A stretch of DNA of 64,000 nucleotides from Purshia tridentata (Eukaryota; Streptophyta; Magnoliopsida; Rosales; Rosaceae): NCBI GenBank assembly GCA_003254885.1, contig QANT01001574.1, positions 1-64,000 of the forward strand. Direction: 5' to 3'. Shown piece after piece: positions 44,724-57,188 of this stretch. The notes beneath the pieces are model-generated. The model was not told the origin of the DNA and searched no databases. It saw only the letters and a program-made list of their open reading frames with translations. Within the stretch, counting starts at the first letter, position 1, and each line of letters opens with the position of its first letter. Made by a program: the position numbers and the translations under genes.

Positions 44724-46079
44724 TTAATTGATGACGGGTGGTTGAATCCAATTGAATTTACCCCTGTATTCCTTCCGCTTATGGTTGCCTCGCCTATAAG
44801 ATCGATGAAAACTCCAATTGCCTTGAGTTTTGCAGGTATAAGAATAGTAGCCCTGTATGTGATGTCGATGAGGACAAAGTATCATGTTCGCAAACTCTGT
44901 AGCTTTCCCCTTTGCTGGACCAACATATGATGCTCCTTTTTTCGAGAAACCCAAAAACAATACTTGATTTTCTAAGCTTTTAATCATAGTCCAATCTTTC
45001 TTTGATGAATGAAACTGGTAAATCTGCCAATAATCTTGTTTAACATAATAAATTGCAAGTAAGAGCTTCCCATCATGCTGCAGCTCAACCAGCCGGCCCT
45101 TACATCCACCCAAGGTTTCCAGTCTCAGGGAAGCTTTGAAGTCCACCATGACCCAGTCTTGATCGAGTGGAACACATGATGATGATGATGAACTACTACT
45201 CCATCTTATGGTACCCAATTCCACCAAAGAATCTTCTTCCGAATAAAAAACACAATAAAGAATTTCATCCATATAGGCCACGTCCCAAACATATTTCTCA
45301 GAATGAATTTGAGTTTTATAAAGTATATTCCATCTTCTATCTCCCAAATTATATGTGTAAATGACTTGAGTTTCTGGTCCGTTTGGTCCCTCGTAAACCT
45401 CTCTCAATAAGACAAACATGACACAATTAGGAGAAGTTGGAGGGGCTGTGAACGTTACTTTTGATACCCTATAGCGAGCCATGTCGAAATGGACCAAATC
45501 TAATGGATCAACTTCAATAATCTTCTCACCAAAAGGATTATAGAAAAAGAATGCATGACGAATTGTTGGAGGATTCTTGTTTCCTGATTCTTGTGAAAAA
45601 AGCAACCAGCCATATTTTAATTTATGAAGTCGGGCCATGAAAAATAATTTTCTTACCTCTTCTTTCCCCGTAAACTTTTCCATAGAGTAAGATTGATTGG
45701 ACAGAAGATCATAAATCTCAACTTCACTTGTGAATTGTATCATTCCCCTACGCAAATACCACGGAGTCTCATAAGTAAATTGCCATGGCATATATGAACG
45801 ACGTTGAATCGTACCACGAACAATTTTTCGCCAAGTTTTGGATACAGCACCAAGACGAATAAGATCAATAAAGGAGAGACGCTCAGCGATCCATGGCATA
45901 TATGAATGACGTTGAACCCTACCACGAACAAATTGCCACCAAGTTTTGGATACAGAACCAAGGCGAACAAGATCATAAAATGAGAGATGCTCATCAATTA
46001 TGGATGAAGTATCAATTGGAAGATCAAACAATGAATGGTTTGTCATAATGTTCAATATGTTGTGATTATAGGAATACAC
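44724..46079 (-). CDS. F-box/DUF295 (KIB1-like) protein with duplicated F-box segment
   Basis: Intronless, up to 451 aa. The best start may be M12 (46044-46046, MTNHSLFDLP) rather than M1 at 46079. The N-terminus has an F-box-like sequence, DEHLSFYDLVRLGSVSKTW, followed by a second copy, AERLSFIDLIRLGAVSKTW, exactly 36 codons later. The DUF295 beta-propeller-like domain follows (about 120-430; FFFYNPFGEKIIEVD, VMFVLLREVYEG, GRLVELQHDGKLLLAIYYV). F-box proteins link substrates to the SCF ubiquitin ligase via SKP1; DUF295 members include the KIB kinase-degradation adaptors. The family is fast-evolving and often pseudogenised, but this frame is intact over its length. Substrate unknown. Confidence 0.88.
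   Translation of the reverse strand: MYSYNHNILNIMTNHSLFDLPIDTSSIIDEHLSFYDLVRLGSVSKTWWQFVRGRVQRHSYMPWIAERLSFIDLIRLGAVSKTWRKIVRGTIQRRSYMPWQFTYETPWYLRRGMIQFTSEVEIYDLLSNQSYSMEKFTGKEEVRKLFFMARLHKLKYGWLLFSQESGNKNPPTIRHAFFFYNPFGEKIIEVDPLDLVHFDMARYRVSKVTFTAPPTSPNCVMFVLLREVYEGPNGPETQVIYTYNLGDRRWNILYKTQIHSEKYVWDVAYMDEILYCVFYSEEDSLVELGTIRWSSSSSSSSCVPLDQDWVMVDFKASLRLETLGGCKGRLVELQHDGKLLLAIYYVKQDYWQIYQFHSSKKDWTMIKSLENQVLFLGFSKKGASYVGPAKGKATEFANMILCPHRHHIQGYYSYTCKTQGNWSFHRSYRRGNHKRKEYRGKFNWIQPPVIN
45784..45999. repeat. 108-bp in-frame tandem duplication inside the F-box gene
   Basis: CATGGCATATATGAA at 45784 recurs at 45892, with matching sequence along both 108-bp units. In the protein, residues 30-65 and 66-101 are the two copies. 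Confidence 0.88.
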
Positions 46080-46974
46080 TCGAACATAATATATAGATGC
46101 GCGTTAACTTGAGGAACTAGGAAAAGTGTGAAATTAGTAAACTGATTTGATTAGGAGACATAAGAAATATCCTTATTGAGGCAGGAGTGATCTTCTTAAA
46201 GGCTGCTTTCATATAAAGTTCAGAATACGACGACTGAATTAGGAATTCGTTTGACTCACACTACCCAGATAACATCGACGATGCAACACCTGGACTTTGA
46301 ATTAATATACTTTCTCTTTTCCTGAAAAATAAAAACATTATCTCTTCTTAAATTATTGAGTTGCCTGACCAATAATTGCTGAGGCTCACCTTGCGCAACC
46401 AGAAGAGTTCATGGTTTTCCAGTTTGACCATTCCAAAGTTTCAAAATAAAATCTTATCCACAAGAAAAATAAATATTCGGGCAGAAGGATATGGTTAAGA
46501 AGATACTGGAGATTACAAATTATGAACATCAGAACATGTAACCATGAATCCAGCAACCTTTCCACCAAACTTGAATAAATGCAAAATAGAAGCAATGTAC
46601 AGACACCATCTCTCTTAGCACATATATACACACACCCAAAAAGCATGTCACAAAATAACAAAACCCTGGAAGTCACAGAGAAGAAAAGAACCTAATCCCT
46701 TTTTAATTTCTCTAATTTTTTCATTCATGATCGGGTTTCAGAAACCTTTTATGACAGCTGTGGTTCTTAACCTCCTAAAGACAGGCAATTTAACAATATA
46801 ATTTTGGACAACAAAAAACAAAGCAAACAAAAATGAAGCATGAGCGTGTTGTGTGTTTGTGAAATGGAAGTATACTACTGCCTGTCCGTCTCCAGAACCT
46901 CAGAGATGCGAAAGCCTCGGAAGCTTCATCCATGGCAGCCTCTGGCTTCCACAATATGTTCTCAATTCCAATTT
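46080..46974. other. Spacer between the F-box gene and the PYL gene
   Basis: 895 bp holding the F-box gene promoter and the PYL 3' UTR (both genes run leftward). No other gene signal. Confidence 0.5.
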
Positions 46975-49120
46975 TCAGAGCCGATCAATTGGCTCAGTGC
47001 GGTCCTGCACCGCAAGCTGCTCTGACACTTCACAAAGTGATTTGAGATTGCACTGGATCAAAGCTTCAACAAAGTAGCAGGTCTCATCCTTGGTGTTCCC
47101 TTCAGGCACATCAACCACAAATGACTCAATCACCACAGTCCCAGGTCTTCCATCAATGATCTCTGGATGCAGGGAGATGATCGAAGAGTAGTTCTGGAGA
47201 AAAATTTCAATAAAAAAACAAAGTTAAAGATAGCATAAATACATTAACAATGCGATCAGCAGCTAAAGCAAGCTTGAAATCTAACTTATCTTACTAAGCA
47301 ACTCTATTGGAAACCAAAGACATTGACTTCACTCATTACAAGTTCAATAGATTCACTTATCCAAAATGTTATACTAGGATCAGCTTTCATCTAAGAGGCT
47401 TGTTAACATGATCACTTTAGTCAACAGGGCAACTGCCTCAACTCTCAGCGCTTTGTGCACATAGCGTGAGGGTGGCAAAGTTAACCCTAAGGGCCCAACT
47501 ATATTTACAAGTATCTAAAATCACAACCACAATCAGTTTGAATGTCATTCCCTGATATTACTTTTAATTATCTGAATATATACAAGTCGTAAGACCACCA
47601 CAAAGTGCCCAATAAAGAGAAATGTCTGCCCTGATAGGAAAGATGTTTGAATCAATCGGATTCAAGTCAATAACCTTCTCCAACTTTAACAGTCTGCTAT
47701 TTAATCAGGTACCAGTCAAACTTTGAGACTGATGCTGGTGGTGACTGAATAAAAGAACCAGACAAAGAATCAACACCATAATTCTAATTTTGAAGCAGCC
47801 AAAAATGAATATCTGACTTTCCGAATTCTTTTTCTTTCCTGAAGATAAAAGATCTAGTTTAAAAGGCCCAACAACTTCACATTAAAATGCAGAAACCCAG
47901 TGAGCACTGAAACTCCATATTAGACTTTGAGAAGGAGATAGCCCTGTAAATATTTTGCTCAGAGACATGCAATTGAATAGAAGGAAAAGAGAAGTATGGA
48001 CTAGATTATAAAAAGGATGAGTCTCCATACCCTAAGTCTGTGATCCCCACCAATTATTTTTATGCTAAGAATATGTTCATCATCGTCAAGAAGTTCCAAT
48101 CTTTCAGTACTTGTAGTGGCAGGAAGCCCAGACTTAACATCAACTTCTCTGAGACTTCCGATCTCAAGATTCCCCTGCACAACACACCTGCTGACAAATG
48201 GCTTATACTTTTGCGGTTGATCAAATCGTCTTACCAACGACCAAACCTGATGAGAAACAAAATACTTCAAATTGTTAAAAGGGATAACCAAACCACACAA
48301 ATTATAATAATACTAATTTACTAGACAAATCTCCAAAAATGTAGCACTTCCACTCAATATTTCTAGGGAAAATATCATTATCTGGTATCCCTTCTTTCAC
48401 ATACTCATTCCCAATGAGGATTTCTCTCAAACATCTTTGAGTAAACCAGAAGTTTCAGTTAATACATCTTCCAATTGTATTTAGCAGAGTTCATCTTAAG
48501 TGGGTATACGAATCTTAAAAAGAACCTTCAACAAACAATTCAAATTTCCTTCTTTCTATTTTCTCAGGAACCACCCACAGATAGAGACATTGATACAAGA
48601 GAACTACAAAGACCTAATTGATCGTACATTAGCCCACGCAAAACACCCAGAACCCCATAAAAATACCCCAGATCAAAATCAGATACTATAAGTAAATCAA
48701 ATTACAAATGTCATAGACAAAAAAAAAAAATTGAAAAGTAAAACTAATCCCAAAATATGAACCCCAGTGCTCCTATTTTCACATACCGATTGCCAGACCC
48801 CTAATGAAAACCAACAGATACGTAAACATAGAGAGACACACCTACCTACCTATATGTTACATGTATATTATCAACATATCTCCAAAAGACCAATCCCAGA
48901 TCAAAACAAAATAAACTTAAAAGACTAGAGCTTCAGAGAATCACACATAAATATACAAACGCATATGAGAGAGAGAGAGAGGTACAAGATGGACAGGGGC
49001 TTTGATGTGCCTGACGAGAGTAGAGGTACACTGGTGGTCCTTGAGGTCTTGCCTGTGGTGCCTTCGAATGTAGTCGCTCACCACTCCACCAAACCCTCCT
49101 CCATTTTTGTTCCCATTCAT
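46975..49120 (-). CDS. PYL8: PYR/PYL/RCAR abscisic acid receptor, PYL8/PYL9 type
   Basis: Minus-strand exons 48986-49120, 48031-48246 and 46975-47193, all phase 0, give 189 aa (Arabidopsis PYL8 188, PYL9 187). START-like fold with the ABA-gating pieces intact: gate loop SGLPA within VKSGLPATTSTERLELLDD, latch HRL within IIGGDHRLRNYSS, and the carboxylate-binding Lys in FDQPQKYKPF. The last exon has FVVDVPEGNTKDETCYFVEA. The N-terminus is MNGNKNGGGFGGVVSDYIRR and the end is TEPIDRL. When ABA binds, the receptor inhibits clade A PP2C phosphatases and so releases SnRK2 kinases, in cytosol and nucleus. The three-exon structure fits the monomeric PYL7-10 clade. PYL8 over PYL9 rests on position beside PTB2. 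A leader intron at 49157-49244 is likely. Confidence 0.94.
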
Positions 49121-51423
49121 TTTCTTCTTCTTCCTCTTTTTCTTCTTTGCTTTCTTCTATAAAACAATAACAATATAGTCAATATAAAATCAACAAAATG
49201 AATCAACTGGGTAAAGAAAACAAACAAAAATGAATGAGACTCACCAACCTAAACGCGGACTTAGGTTCCACCTTAAGCTTTCTGCCTCCCCACCGCAATT
49301 TCACTATTATAATAACAATAATTATGAGGAGGAAGAGGAGGAGAAGAGGGGTTGAGCGAGTCAACTCAGGTCGACTCGGTCAAACCTTGTGAGAGTGTGT
49401 GAGAGAGAGAGAGAGAGTTAGGTCTCTGAGAGAAAGAGAGAGAAGTTTATGTGTGTATGAGAGACTCACCGCCATAGAAGAAGCACCTCAGGCCTCCCTA
49501 TCACCCTCATCACCTATCTCACCTTTAATAAATTAACAATTAATTTCCAAAAACTCTAGTTAATTTGCAATTTGTTGTTATTTTATTGTTTCATGTCTTA
49601 AATTCAATAAATAATAGTATTCGGGTTTTCACGTCTAACAAGTGCCCTTCCTTTTGGAGTGTAACTACGAACGCACCATCATTTGTCTGTTTCTGCTGAC
49701 TTTGTTCTCTTTTGACAAAATTGTCCTCGGTTACTATTGGGATTGTCGTCGTTAATTCATTAAGCAATCATGGATTAATTACGAATTGAATTAACGATTC
49801 ATGCATTTATTATGCTGAGTACTGATGAAGTGGAGCGTCTAAACATACTCTACCGAATTTACTACTTTTAAATTGTGAGTGCTTAAATTTATTTTTATTG
49901 ATCCATGTGGTAATTTTAAAATAAAATTTGCTACTTAAAACTTTTTTTCCAATAAACTTTTTTAACTTTAATTATTTTTATTTTTATTTGTTGGAGTTGA
50001 GAAAAAAATAAAATAAAGTTTTATTTATTCAATTTAAATTTATTATATTATAGGAGAAAAAAAATCAGATTTTTTAAGAATTACAAAACAAAAACAGTTA
50101 TTGTTATAAATATTGGAAAAGATGAGGAAGAGTCCTAGATTTGAATGAAGATAAATTAGGTTATAGGCTCAAAATTTATTTTGAAATATTTCTTAGAGTC
50201 CAAAATAACATTTTCTCTTCAAAAAATAAACAATTCTTTCTTTGAATAGTCTATTAAAGATGTTCTAAGAGTCAACAAGATGTTTTAATTATTTAGCAAT
50301 GCTATGTATGACATAATTATATCATATACCAAGGGCAATACTATATTTTGACTTTTCAAGTTTCAAGAATCAAATTATATTTCCTCATTCAGTTCATCTT
50401 ACTTGGATTGCTTATCATTCAAGTAGATAATTAATTAAACAAAAAAACTTGTGTGAAGAATTTTTTATTACGTCATTATATTGAATTCCAGAAAAAATCA
50501 ATTAAAACTTTACATTTGGCCATGTATTAACCTCTCCATCATTCGCACCCTCTCTCTTTCCTCTACTATTTTTCTCTTTTCACCCCATATCAAATTTTGA
50601 TTGACATTATTTATCACTAAACATATGATATAACAAAGAACTCTCCCACACAAGTTCTTCTCCTAATTAATGACCATTTAGTTGTTTTTTTTTTTTTTGG
50701 TTTCATAAATTATATACCATTATTTATTGCGTTTACCTTTCAAGTGGCCTACGGTGTCTAGAGAGATAGGGTCACATGGGATTCAATAAGTAATGGATAA
50801 CGCCTATATCAAACTATTACCATTACCATACAATAAAGAAAAAGCTTCTATTCATGTTCCCATTTGTCTTTGTATTCGTTATATGTACCTAACAATAAGA
50901 GTATAACACTCGTATATTTACTAACACATCCTTTAGTAAGCAAATTAGTAAATAAATTTAATGTCTAATATTATTAAGATAAATAAGACATTGAAAGACT
51001 AGTATTAATTCCTAACTTTCGTATTACTCGTTGCATGCTACGTCAACTGCATCTTTATGATTTCATTAGCTGCTTGCAGTGTGCCTCATTTCACTTCCAC
51101 ATTATTACAAGATTAGTATAATTATGATTAGAGGGTTTTTAATGACAAAGGGCAATACATTCATGGCCTGATATTCAGTCATTTTGAAACTTATAAATGT
51201 GGATGAGTTCAAAATTTTAGTTATTAAAATATAACATTTTATACATCTGTATATTAAAGACGGACTCGATATTTGGTTTTATTATTAAATAATGTTGAGG
51301 TAGTAGCGTAGTAGGCTAGTAGCTAGCTCTTGCACACTCTACAGTTTCCATTTTTTAATGCTGAGAAAGTAGCTTCTCTACACACTTCTCGAATCTTCCC
51401 ATCACATTATCATTATTTATTAA
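49121..51423. other. PYL promoter/leader and AT-rich spacer
   Basis: PYL 5' leader to about 49490, with (GA)n runs at 49404-49418 and 49434-49443 and a TTGACC/GGTCAA core near 49379. Beyond 49500 the DNA is AT-rich with no gene. A sequence resembling the end of a common short MITE family (AAGATGTTCTAAGAG near 50257-50271) was seen, but the other end was not found. Confidence 0.45.
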
Positions 51424-51745
51424 TATAAAAAATGCGCCCCGCGAGCCTCAAACAAGCCGTCCCGTTCTCACGCTCTTTTTAACAGCCGTGGAAGACACGT
51501 GGTACCCACAGAGACCTTATTTGGAGATAACTGCGTACCTGCGTGGAGTATTGAGCATGTTTCGAGTGTGCAAGTCACGCGCTGTGTAGAAGAGTTCGGA
51601 TGGGTTACTCGAGAAGTGTGCGTTGAAGGTCAGCTGCATCCTGCACGTGCACGTGATAGAGTAGAAAGCCAATTACGCGAAGGCAATTCAAGTCTTGAAG
51701 ATGGGTCATGGACCCAATAAGGCAATGACCCATGGGTGCGGGTAT
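51424..51745. other. GC-richer island with G-box motifs and a 73-codon open frame
   Basis: Stands out from surrounding AT-rich DNA. Contains GACACGTGGTACC (51495-51507), GCACGTGCACGTG (about 51643-51655), an open frame at 51499-51720 with no recognised family, and an inverted repeat ATGGGTCAT...ATGACCCAT (51700-51734). Whether it is a distal PYL promoter element, a gene remnant or an unknown gene cannot be told. Confidence 0.4.
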
Positions 51746-54700
51746 AAATCGAACAATGACTTATTTGTAACTATCATAATACCTTTGTCGGTAGAAACTA
51801 AAACGACTTCGTTTGACGTTCTTAATTCATCCACATCATCATTCATATTTACCACTTTAATTCTATGAAAATGATATAAACTAAAACATATTCATTGAGG
51901 GGGAAAAAAGAAAAGTAGAAAAAGGGTACGGCGTGTTGAAGTGAATTAGTTGGTGGTTCATGGTTGGTTGCTGCTACTTGCTGCCTTGAAATTATTTTGA
52001 AAGAAAATCGCCAAAAAGGTACCATATATAGTATCATGTATTAAAGTGTCATGATCTAATTGCAATTCACAATTAGCAAACATTGTGGTTCATCATAATC
52101 TTGATTTAGGAGTAGTGGTCCCATGTGCTGGATCTTGGTGCTTATATATGAGTTCAGTTTAATTAGAGAAACCATTAATGCTTTTGCTAAGTAGCTTTTA
52201 AAAAATGGTAATATTAATTAAGGAAATGATCATGTTACCAGTGGAGGGGTCACAAGCGTCACATGAATCTATTGGATTATATCATTGTATGGGTTTTGTT
52301 TTGGCATGTGGTTTAGCAGCTTTAGGGAACACATACAATGGTCGTAGACTCATATTCATGAGTCCATGACACACTGTACATTACAAGGTGTTACCTTATT
52401 GCCGAAATAGTGTAAGCATTGAAAGAATGAGTATAAGATAAGGGTGAGAGAGATATATTGAACCAATTTTTCCTATATTTAGGCCAACACATTGGTTACG
52501 ATTCTAGAATAAAGTTTGGAGCAATTTAGACTGTGCTCTTCACTCTCTTACTTTGAGACACTTGTCATAAATCATGATCGAGGTTCTAAATTCCAAGGAC
52601 TAGTGATCCACAGAATCCATTTCTGCAAAGTAGAGGATGTAGGACACCTGTCATATATACATAATGCCTCGAAAGAGACCCTTTTGATCTTGCATTATTG
52701 AGTGACGCAAAGAACAAGTTCTATATAGCATATGTTCAGAATATTAGTTGAGGCTCTATAAAAGATTTGTTTGGTCATATATAGGGGATTTTTTTGAGCA
52801 AAACGTAGGCTAGGAAGAATGTGTAGTGTGGAATAATATGCATTATTCACAACTATAACAATATAAAATTGGAATTAGAGCACGCGATTGCGCCTTGCAG
52901 CTAATCAAGAGGGAGATTTATGCATATAGATATATATGCTTCTTTTCTTAGGGGTGGGTGGCTCATATTATCATATGTATGCTTCATTTAATTAAAAGTG
53001 GTACGTTTTGTGCCTATGTAATATTCCTAAAAGGTGTTACACACACACAGAGACATATATATATGCAATCAATCCTGGATTCTGAGAATTTTCACGTTAG
53101 CTAGAAACAGCCTTGGTTGATGGTGATCCATACTCTCACTAACATGGAGTGTCAATTCTTTATTTTCTATATATGATATGATTATCAATATTAATAAAGT
53201 AATTATTGGTCATAAGAATCAATATTAAGCTTCTCTAGCCACAAGGCAACAACCAGTCCACACGCCAGTACACCACTAAGACATAAATTAATTAAAAGCA
53301 TTGCATAATGCCATAATCTATTCACATATACATATCGAAGGCCAATTATATTGGTGCAAAGTGCATAGCCAAGGGTTGTTCACTAATCTTAATTTGCACC
53401 AATGACACGTTAGGAAATTGCCTTGTACGATTTGTATCTTTATATTTAATCAATTTCACAAAAGAGGTCACAAATGCACTTTAAAAATTTTGATAAAGTA
53501 CTTTGTTTTATTATTGAAGATCTTCTTAATTAAAAGTTTATTTTAGTATGGCTCATGTCATAACTAAGTCAAATTTTGTATAATCATAATACGCCACGTT
53601 ATATAATTGATCTAATTTCTTGACATATATTACTATGAATTACATTTTGGATTAACCATACAAATTGTAAAGAGCTCAAATCATAACATAATTGTATGAG
53701 GATGATTTTTGTTAAATGACATATTATCATATTTAACCGTGAAGACGTGAATATTCTAATAAAGTAATAGTGATTCCATCAAATTTAATGATTAAAATTT
53801 TAAAATTTATTTATATATTATACGTGAAGATAGAGTAGAATTTTTCTTGGTAGAAAATAGATATAAGCCAATGATAGTGACAAAAAGAAGAGCTAAATCC
53901 ACCTTTATATGAAAAGAACAAGTTAACAACAATAATTTACGTGGAAAATGACTAGAGAAAAAAGCTAAAAGATTCCAACAATATTAATGAGAATCTGCAG
54001 TACAGAAAAGCATATTTAACAGACAATCTACCGGCAAAATTAAGGGGAAAAAGAAAAAACCAACCTTTACAATAACTCAGAATCAGAGATGAAAAAGGGT
54101 AAACTGTATTTTTGATTTTTTTGGACTCGAAATTATTTTTAATTCTCTTATGTGGTTTATAATATTTTTGATTAATTTGACGGTTATTAGGAAGTGTTTG
54201 TGTGGTTAGCAACAAATGAAATATGGATATATAGAAAAAATGGGAAAATAATGAGAGTATATATAGATAGAGAATTGTGGGGTGTGACAGAAGGGATTGC
54301 ATCATCATCAACTGTTCAAATCTGTCTTGTGTTTGTCTATCCCAAGATAGATAAATACAAAACAAACTGGATCAAACCTCATCTGCACGGCACTTGCCAC
54401 TTGCTTCATTTTGTCCCACCCGCCCCAAGATTAATTACGATTTTAATCCACTTTTTTGTCTTTAATTTTGTTGTTTACTATCAACTTAAGGGTAACTCTC
54501 TTATTTTGTGACCTAATATGTGATGAGAAAGATAAAATATAAGTGTATAGTGATAAGTCTTTCTCCATTCGCAAAGTTAACCCCTCCTACCCACTCCTTG
54601 TCGCAGTCCTCCCACGGTTGGGCTTTTCATCATAAACTTGAAACAAACATCAAGTCCAAGTAGTAATGGGCCTTTAAAGATTTTCTCTTATAGGTGGATT

Positions 54701-55138
54701 TCACCACAATCAAAGAAATGTCCGTTGAAATGCGATAAAGAATTACACCATGAAGAATTAAAAACTAACAAGATTCATCTTACAATTCCAATATGGTACA
54801 TATATAAATAATTGAGTTGAATACAGGAAGGGAAGCACCACACACTACAAAACACATTTCCAAATTGGACTTACATATTATATTTGTATGGATCTTATAT
54901 ATGGTCTTATAATATATGTATCTAATTAATATGTATAAGCTGAAAGCATGGGTAGCAGTTTCACCGACACAGAAAATAGCAGTGAAACGGAGGCTCTCTC
55001 TTTCTTTCTTCCTTCCTATATACCTAGGCTAGCTATATATAATAAGGCTAGCTAGCTAGAGGTAGAGCTACCTGATTATAAATCTTTGATTATTTTCTAA
55101 TTCTTGATTATAATTAATAATGTACAAAGGGTGGGTAA
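51746..55138. other. AT-rich spacer
   Basis: About 3.4 kb of low-complexity AT-rich DNA between the GC-richer island and the TPP 3' end. No gene, RNA or structured repeat that I can support. Confidence 0.45.
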
Positions 55139-57188
55139 TTAAAAAGGTCTATGTAAATTAGCAAGACCCCAAATTTGAGCCAGCGACCTGCTTGAAGAAG
55201 AGGCTTTTCTCCACCTTGCCAGCCTCAACAAGAAAGTCAATACCTCTGATGGGTCATGCAAAGAATAACAAGCTTTGGTGTCCTTTGGAGTGGAAGACAC
55301 TATTATTGGAAACCCTCGTCCTCTGCTTCGTATCACCTGCATGCATGCAACAATTAATTAATTAATCAACTAATCCACTTACATAATTAATTAATAAATT
55401 AACTACCTTGAAAGCGTCTTCATCCGTTCGATCGTCCCCAATGTACAAAGGGAGGACGTCAGTGGAATTGGTGAAGCCCAGAGTGTCAAGTAAATATTCT
55501 AGCGCATGACCTTTGTTCCATTCTATTGATGGTCGTATTTCCAACACCTGTATATGCATCACATCATGATCAAATCATGTTTACAACATATATATACATA
55601 TTTATATGATCGGTTTCATTACAATCAAGGATTTACGTACCTTTTTACCCAGAGTCAGGTGAAATTCTGGATGGTTTTCAAGCACAGACTTCACCTTTTC
55701 TTCTAATATGCCATAATCCTGCATATGAACCAACAGCCCTAAGCTTAATATGCAAATAATGCATCAATGAAGATCAAATTAAATCTTAATTAATTACATA
55801 CCTCATCCCGGACCTTGCGAAAATGTACAGAGATGCAGAATCTATTGTCCTCGACCCTTGCACCCTCAACTTTTCTGCTGATTTCCTCCAACAGAGTTCG
55901 TATCTGTCATAAACACATCAACTTTAGTGTGTGAAAACTAATTATATAAGTCATTTCTCTGTGTCTAATAAATTTTCCAACATTTCGTACATTGCAAAAG
56001 CACAAAATGATATATAGGATGATACTGTATAGTAGCGAACCTCTTGAATTGCGGGCAGAAATCTTTTAGCAGGTTGAAACAGAGCGTCAGTACTCCCCTG
56101 CAACATTGAGAGTATTAATGTGTCAATGTGGTTGAATTTAATTAGAGTAATTAAGCAGTTTTAGAAGAGCAGGCAATCGACATAATTAATTTCAATATAT
56201 GTATGCTCAATTACCTTTTTCTCCAAGACTGTACTACTGGTGTGGTTCTTGGCATCACAGGGCTTTAGTGGCTTTGGTGGGACCATTATGTCCATCCCAT
56301 GGCTGCCCGCATAATATACATTACTTAACTGTACAAAGTCTTTTACCTGCACCAATCAAAATGACAAAAGCTTAATTAATTAAATTAATTATTGATCAAC
56401 CTTTTTTTCTTAATTAGTCTGCTTAATTAACTTTGTTAGATTCATATATATAATCAGTCATTAGTCATTACCTTATCTCTACTCCTTCCACTGATTACTG
56501 CTGTTGGGAAATATTTGGCAACTTCCCGAACTGCTGCACGCATCTGCATGGATGATATATTATATATAGTCAATATATATAGTTAATTGTGTGTTTGTAA
56601 AGATACATTATTATTAATTTTGTCATTAGGAAAATAATCAAGTACTTAATTAATACCTCATCAGACATGAAAGCACGATCAGGATCATCTACAATAGGAG
56701 AAAGGGTGCCGTCGTAGTCTAGAAACACAACGATCCTCTTCCCCTTTGCTGCTTTCATCATCCGATCAAATGTGCCCAAAGCAGAAGGGTGCTCTGCCTA
56801 CAGAAATATTTTATATGTCCAACAAATTAGAAGCTTTAAAAACAATTAAGGACAATAAAAGGCAATTACATATAAGCTACAGGAAACAAAATATATAATG
56901 CTTGGCCAATTGGTCAATATATAGTATATATAGTGGGTTTTTTGTTTTTTGTTTTTTTTAACCAAGAAAGTAAGTAAAACGTACCAGCCATGAATTATAA
57001 GCTATGTCTGAGGAGATAGGCTTATTAGTGGTGGAAAGATCATGCAGGTTTGATGCGATTGATTCTAAGGAAAGATCACCCATGTTCTCGTCGTTCTTTA
57101 GTTTTGTGATGGGCTGCACCTTTTGCTTACTGGAACTACTTGATCTTTGGATCCCCATTGCCTGGTTCAGCTTTGCCAAGTTTGTCAT
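55139..57188 (-). CDS. Trehalose-6-phosphate phosphatase (TPP)
   Basis: Nine coding exons on the minus strand: 56985-57188, 56657-56797, 56472-56543, 56215-56346, 56041-56097, 55802-55903, 55641-55718, 55407-55547 and 55139-55336; all phase 0, 374 aa. HAD-superfamily motifs are complete: motif [13 protein letters not shown] with the nucleophile and acid/base Asp pair, motif [12 protein letters not shown], and the motif III/IV block [14 protein letters not shown]. Other family blocks are [12 protein letters not shown] and [20 protein letters not shown]. The N-terminal 65 residues are Ser/Lys-rich and variable, as in plant TPPs. It dephosphorylates the sugar signal trehalose-6-phosphate to trehalose. 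Length and exon count match single-domain plant TPPs, not the TPS/TPP fusions. I cannot assign a letter (A-J). The leader appears to be spliced, with an acceptor AG at 57199-57200. Confidence 0.95.

Noticed and set aside
49985-50275. Possible MITE ending in AAGATGTTCTAAGAG
   Set aside because: Resembles the right end of a common plant MITE, but no matching left end or target duplication was found.
53952-54365. 137-aa minus-strand open frame
   Set aside because: Hydrophobic, Phe/Leu/Ser-rich translation typical of AT-rich noncoding DNA; no homology recognised.
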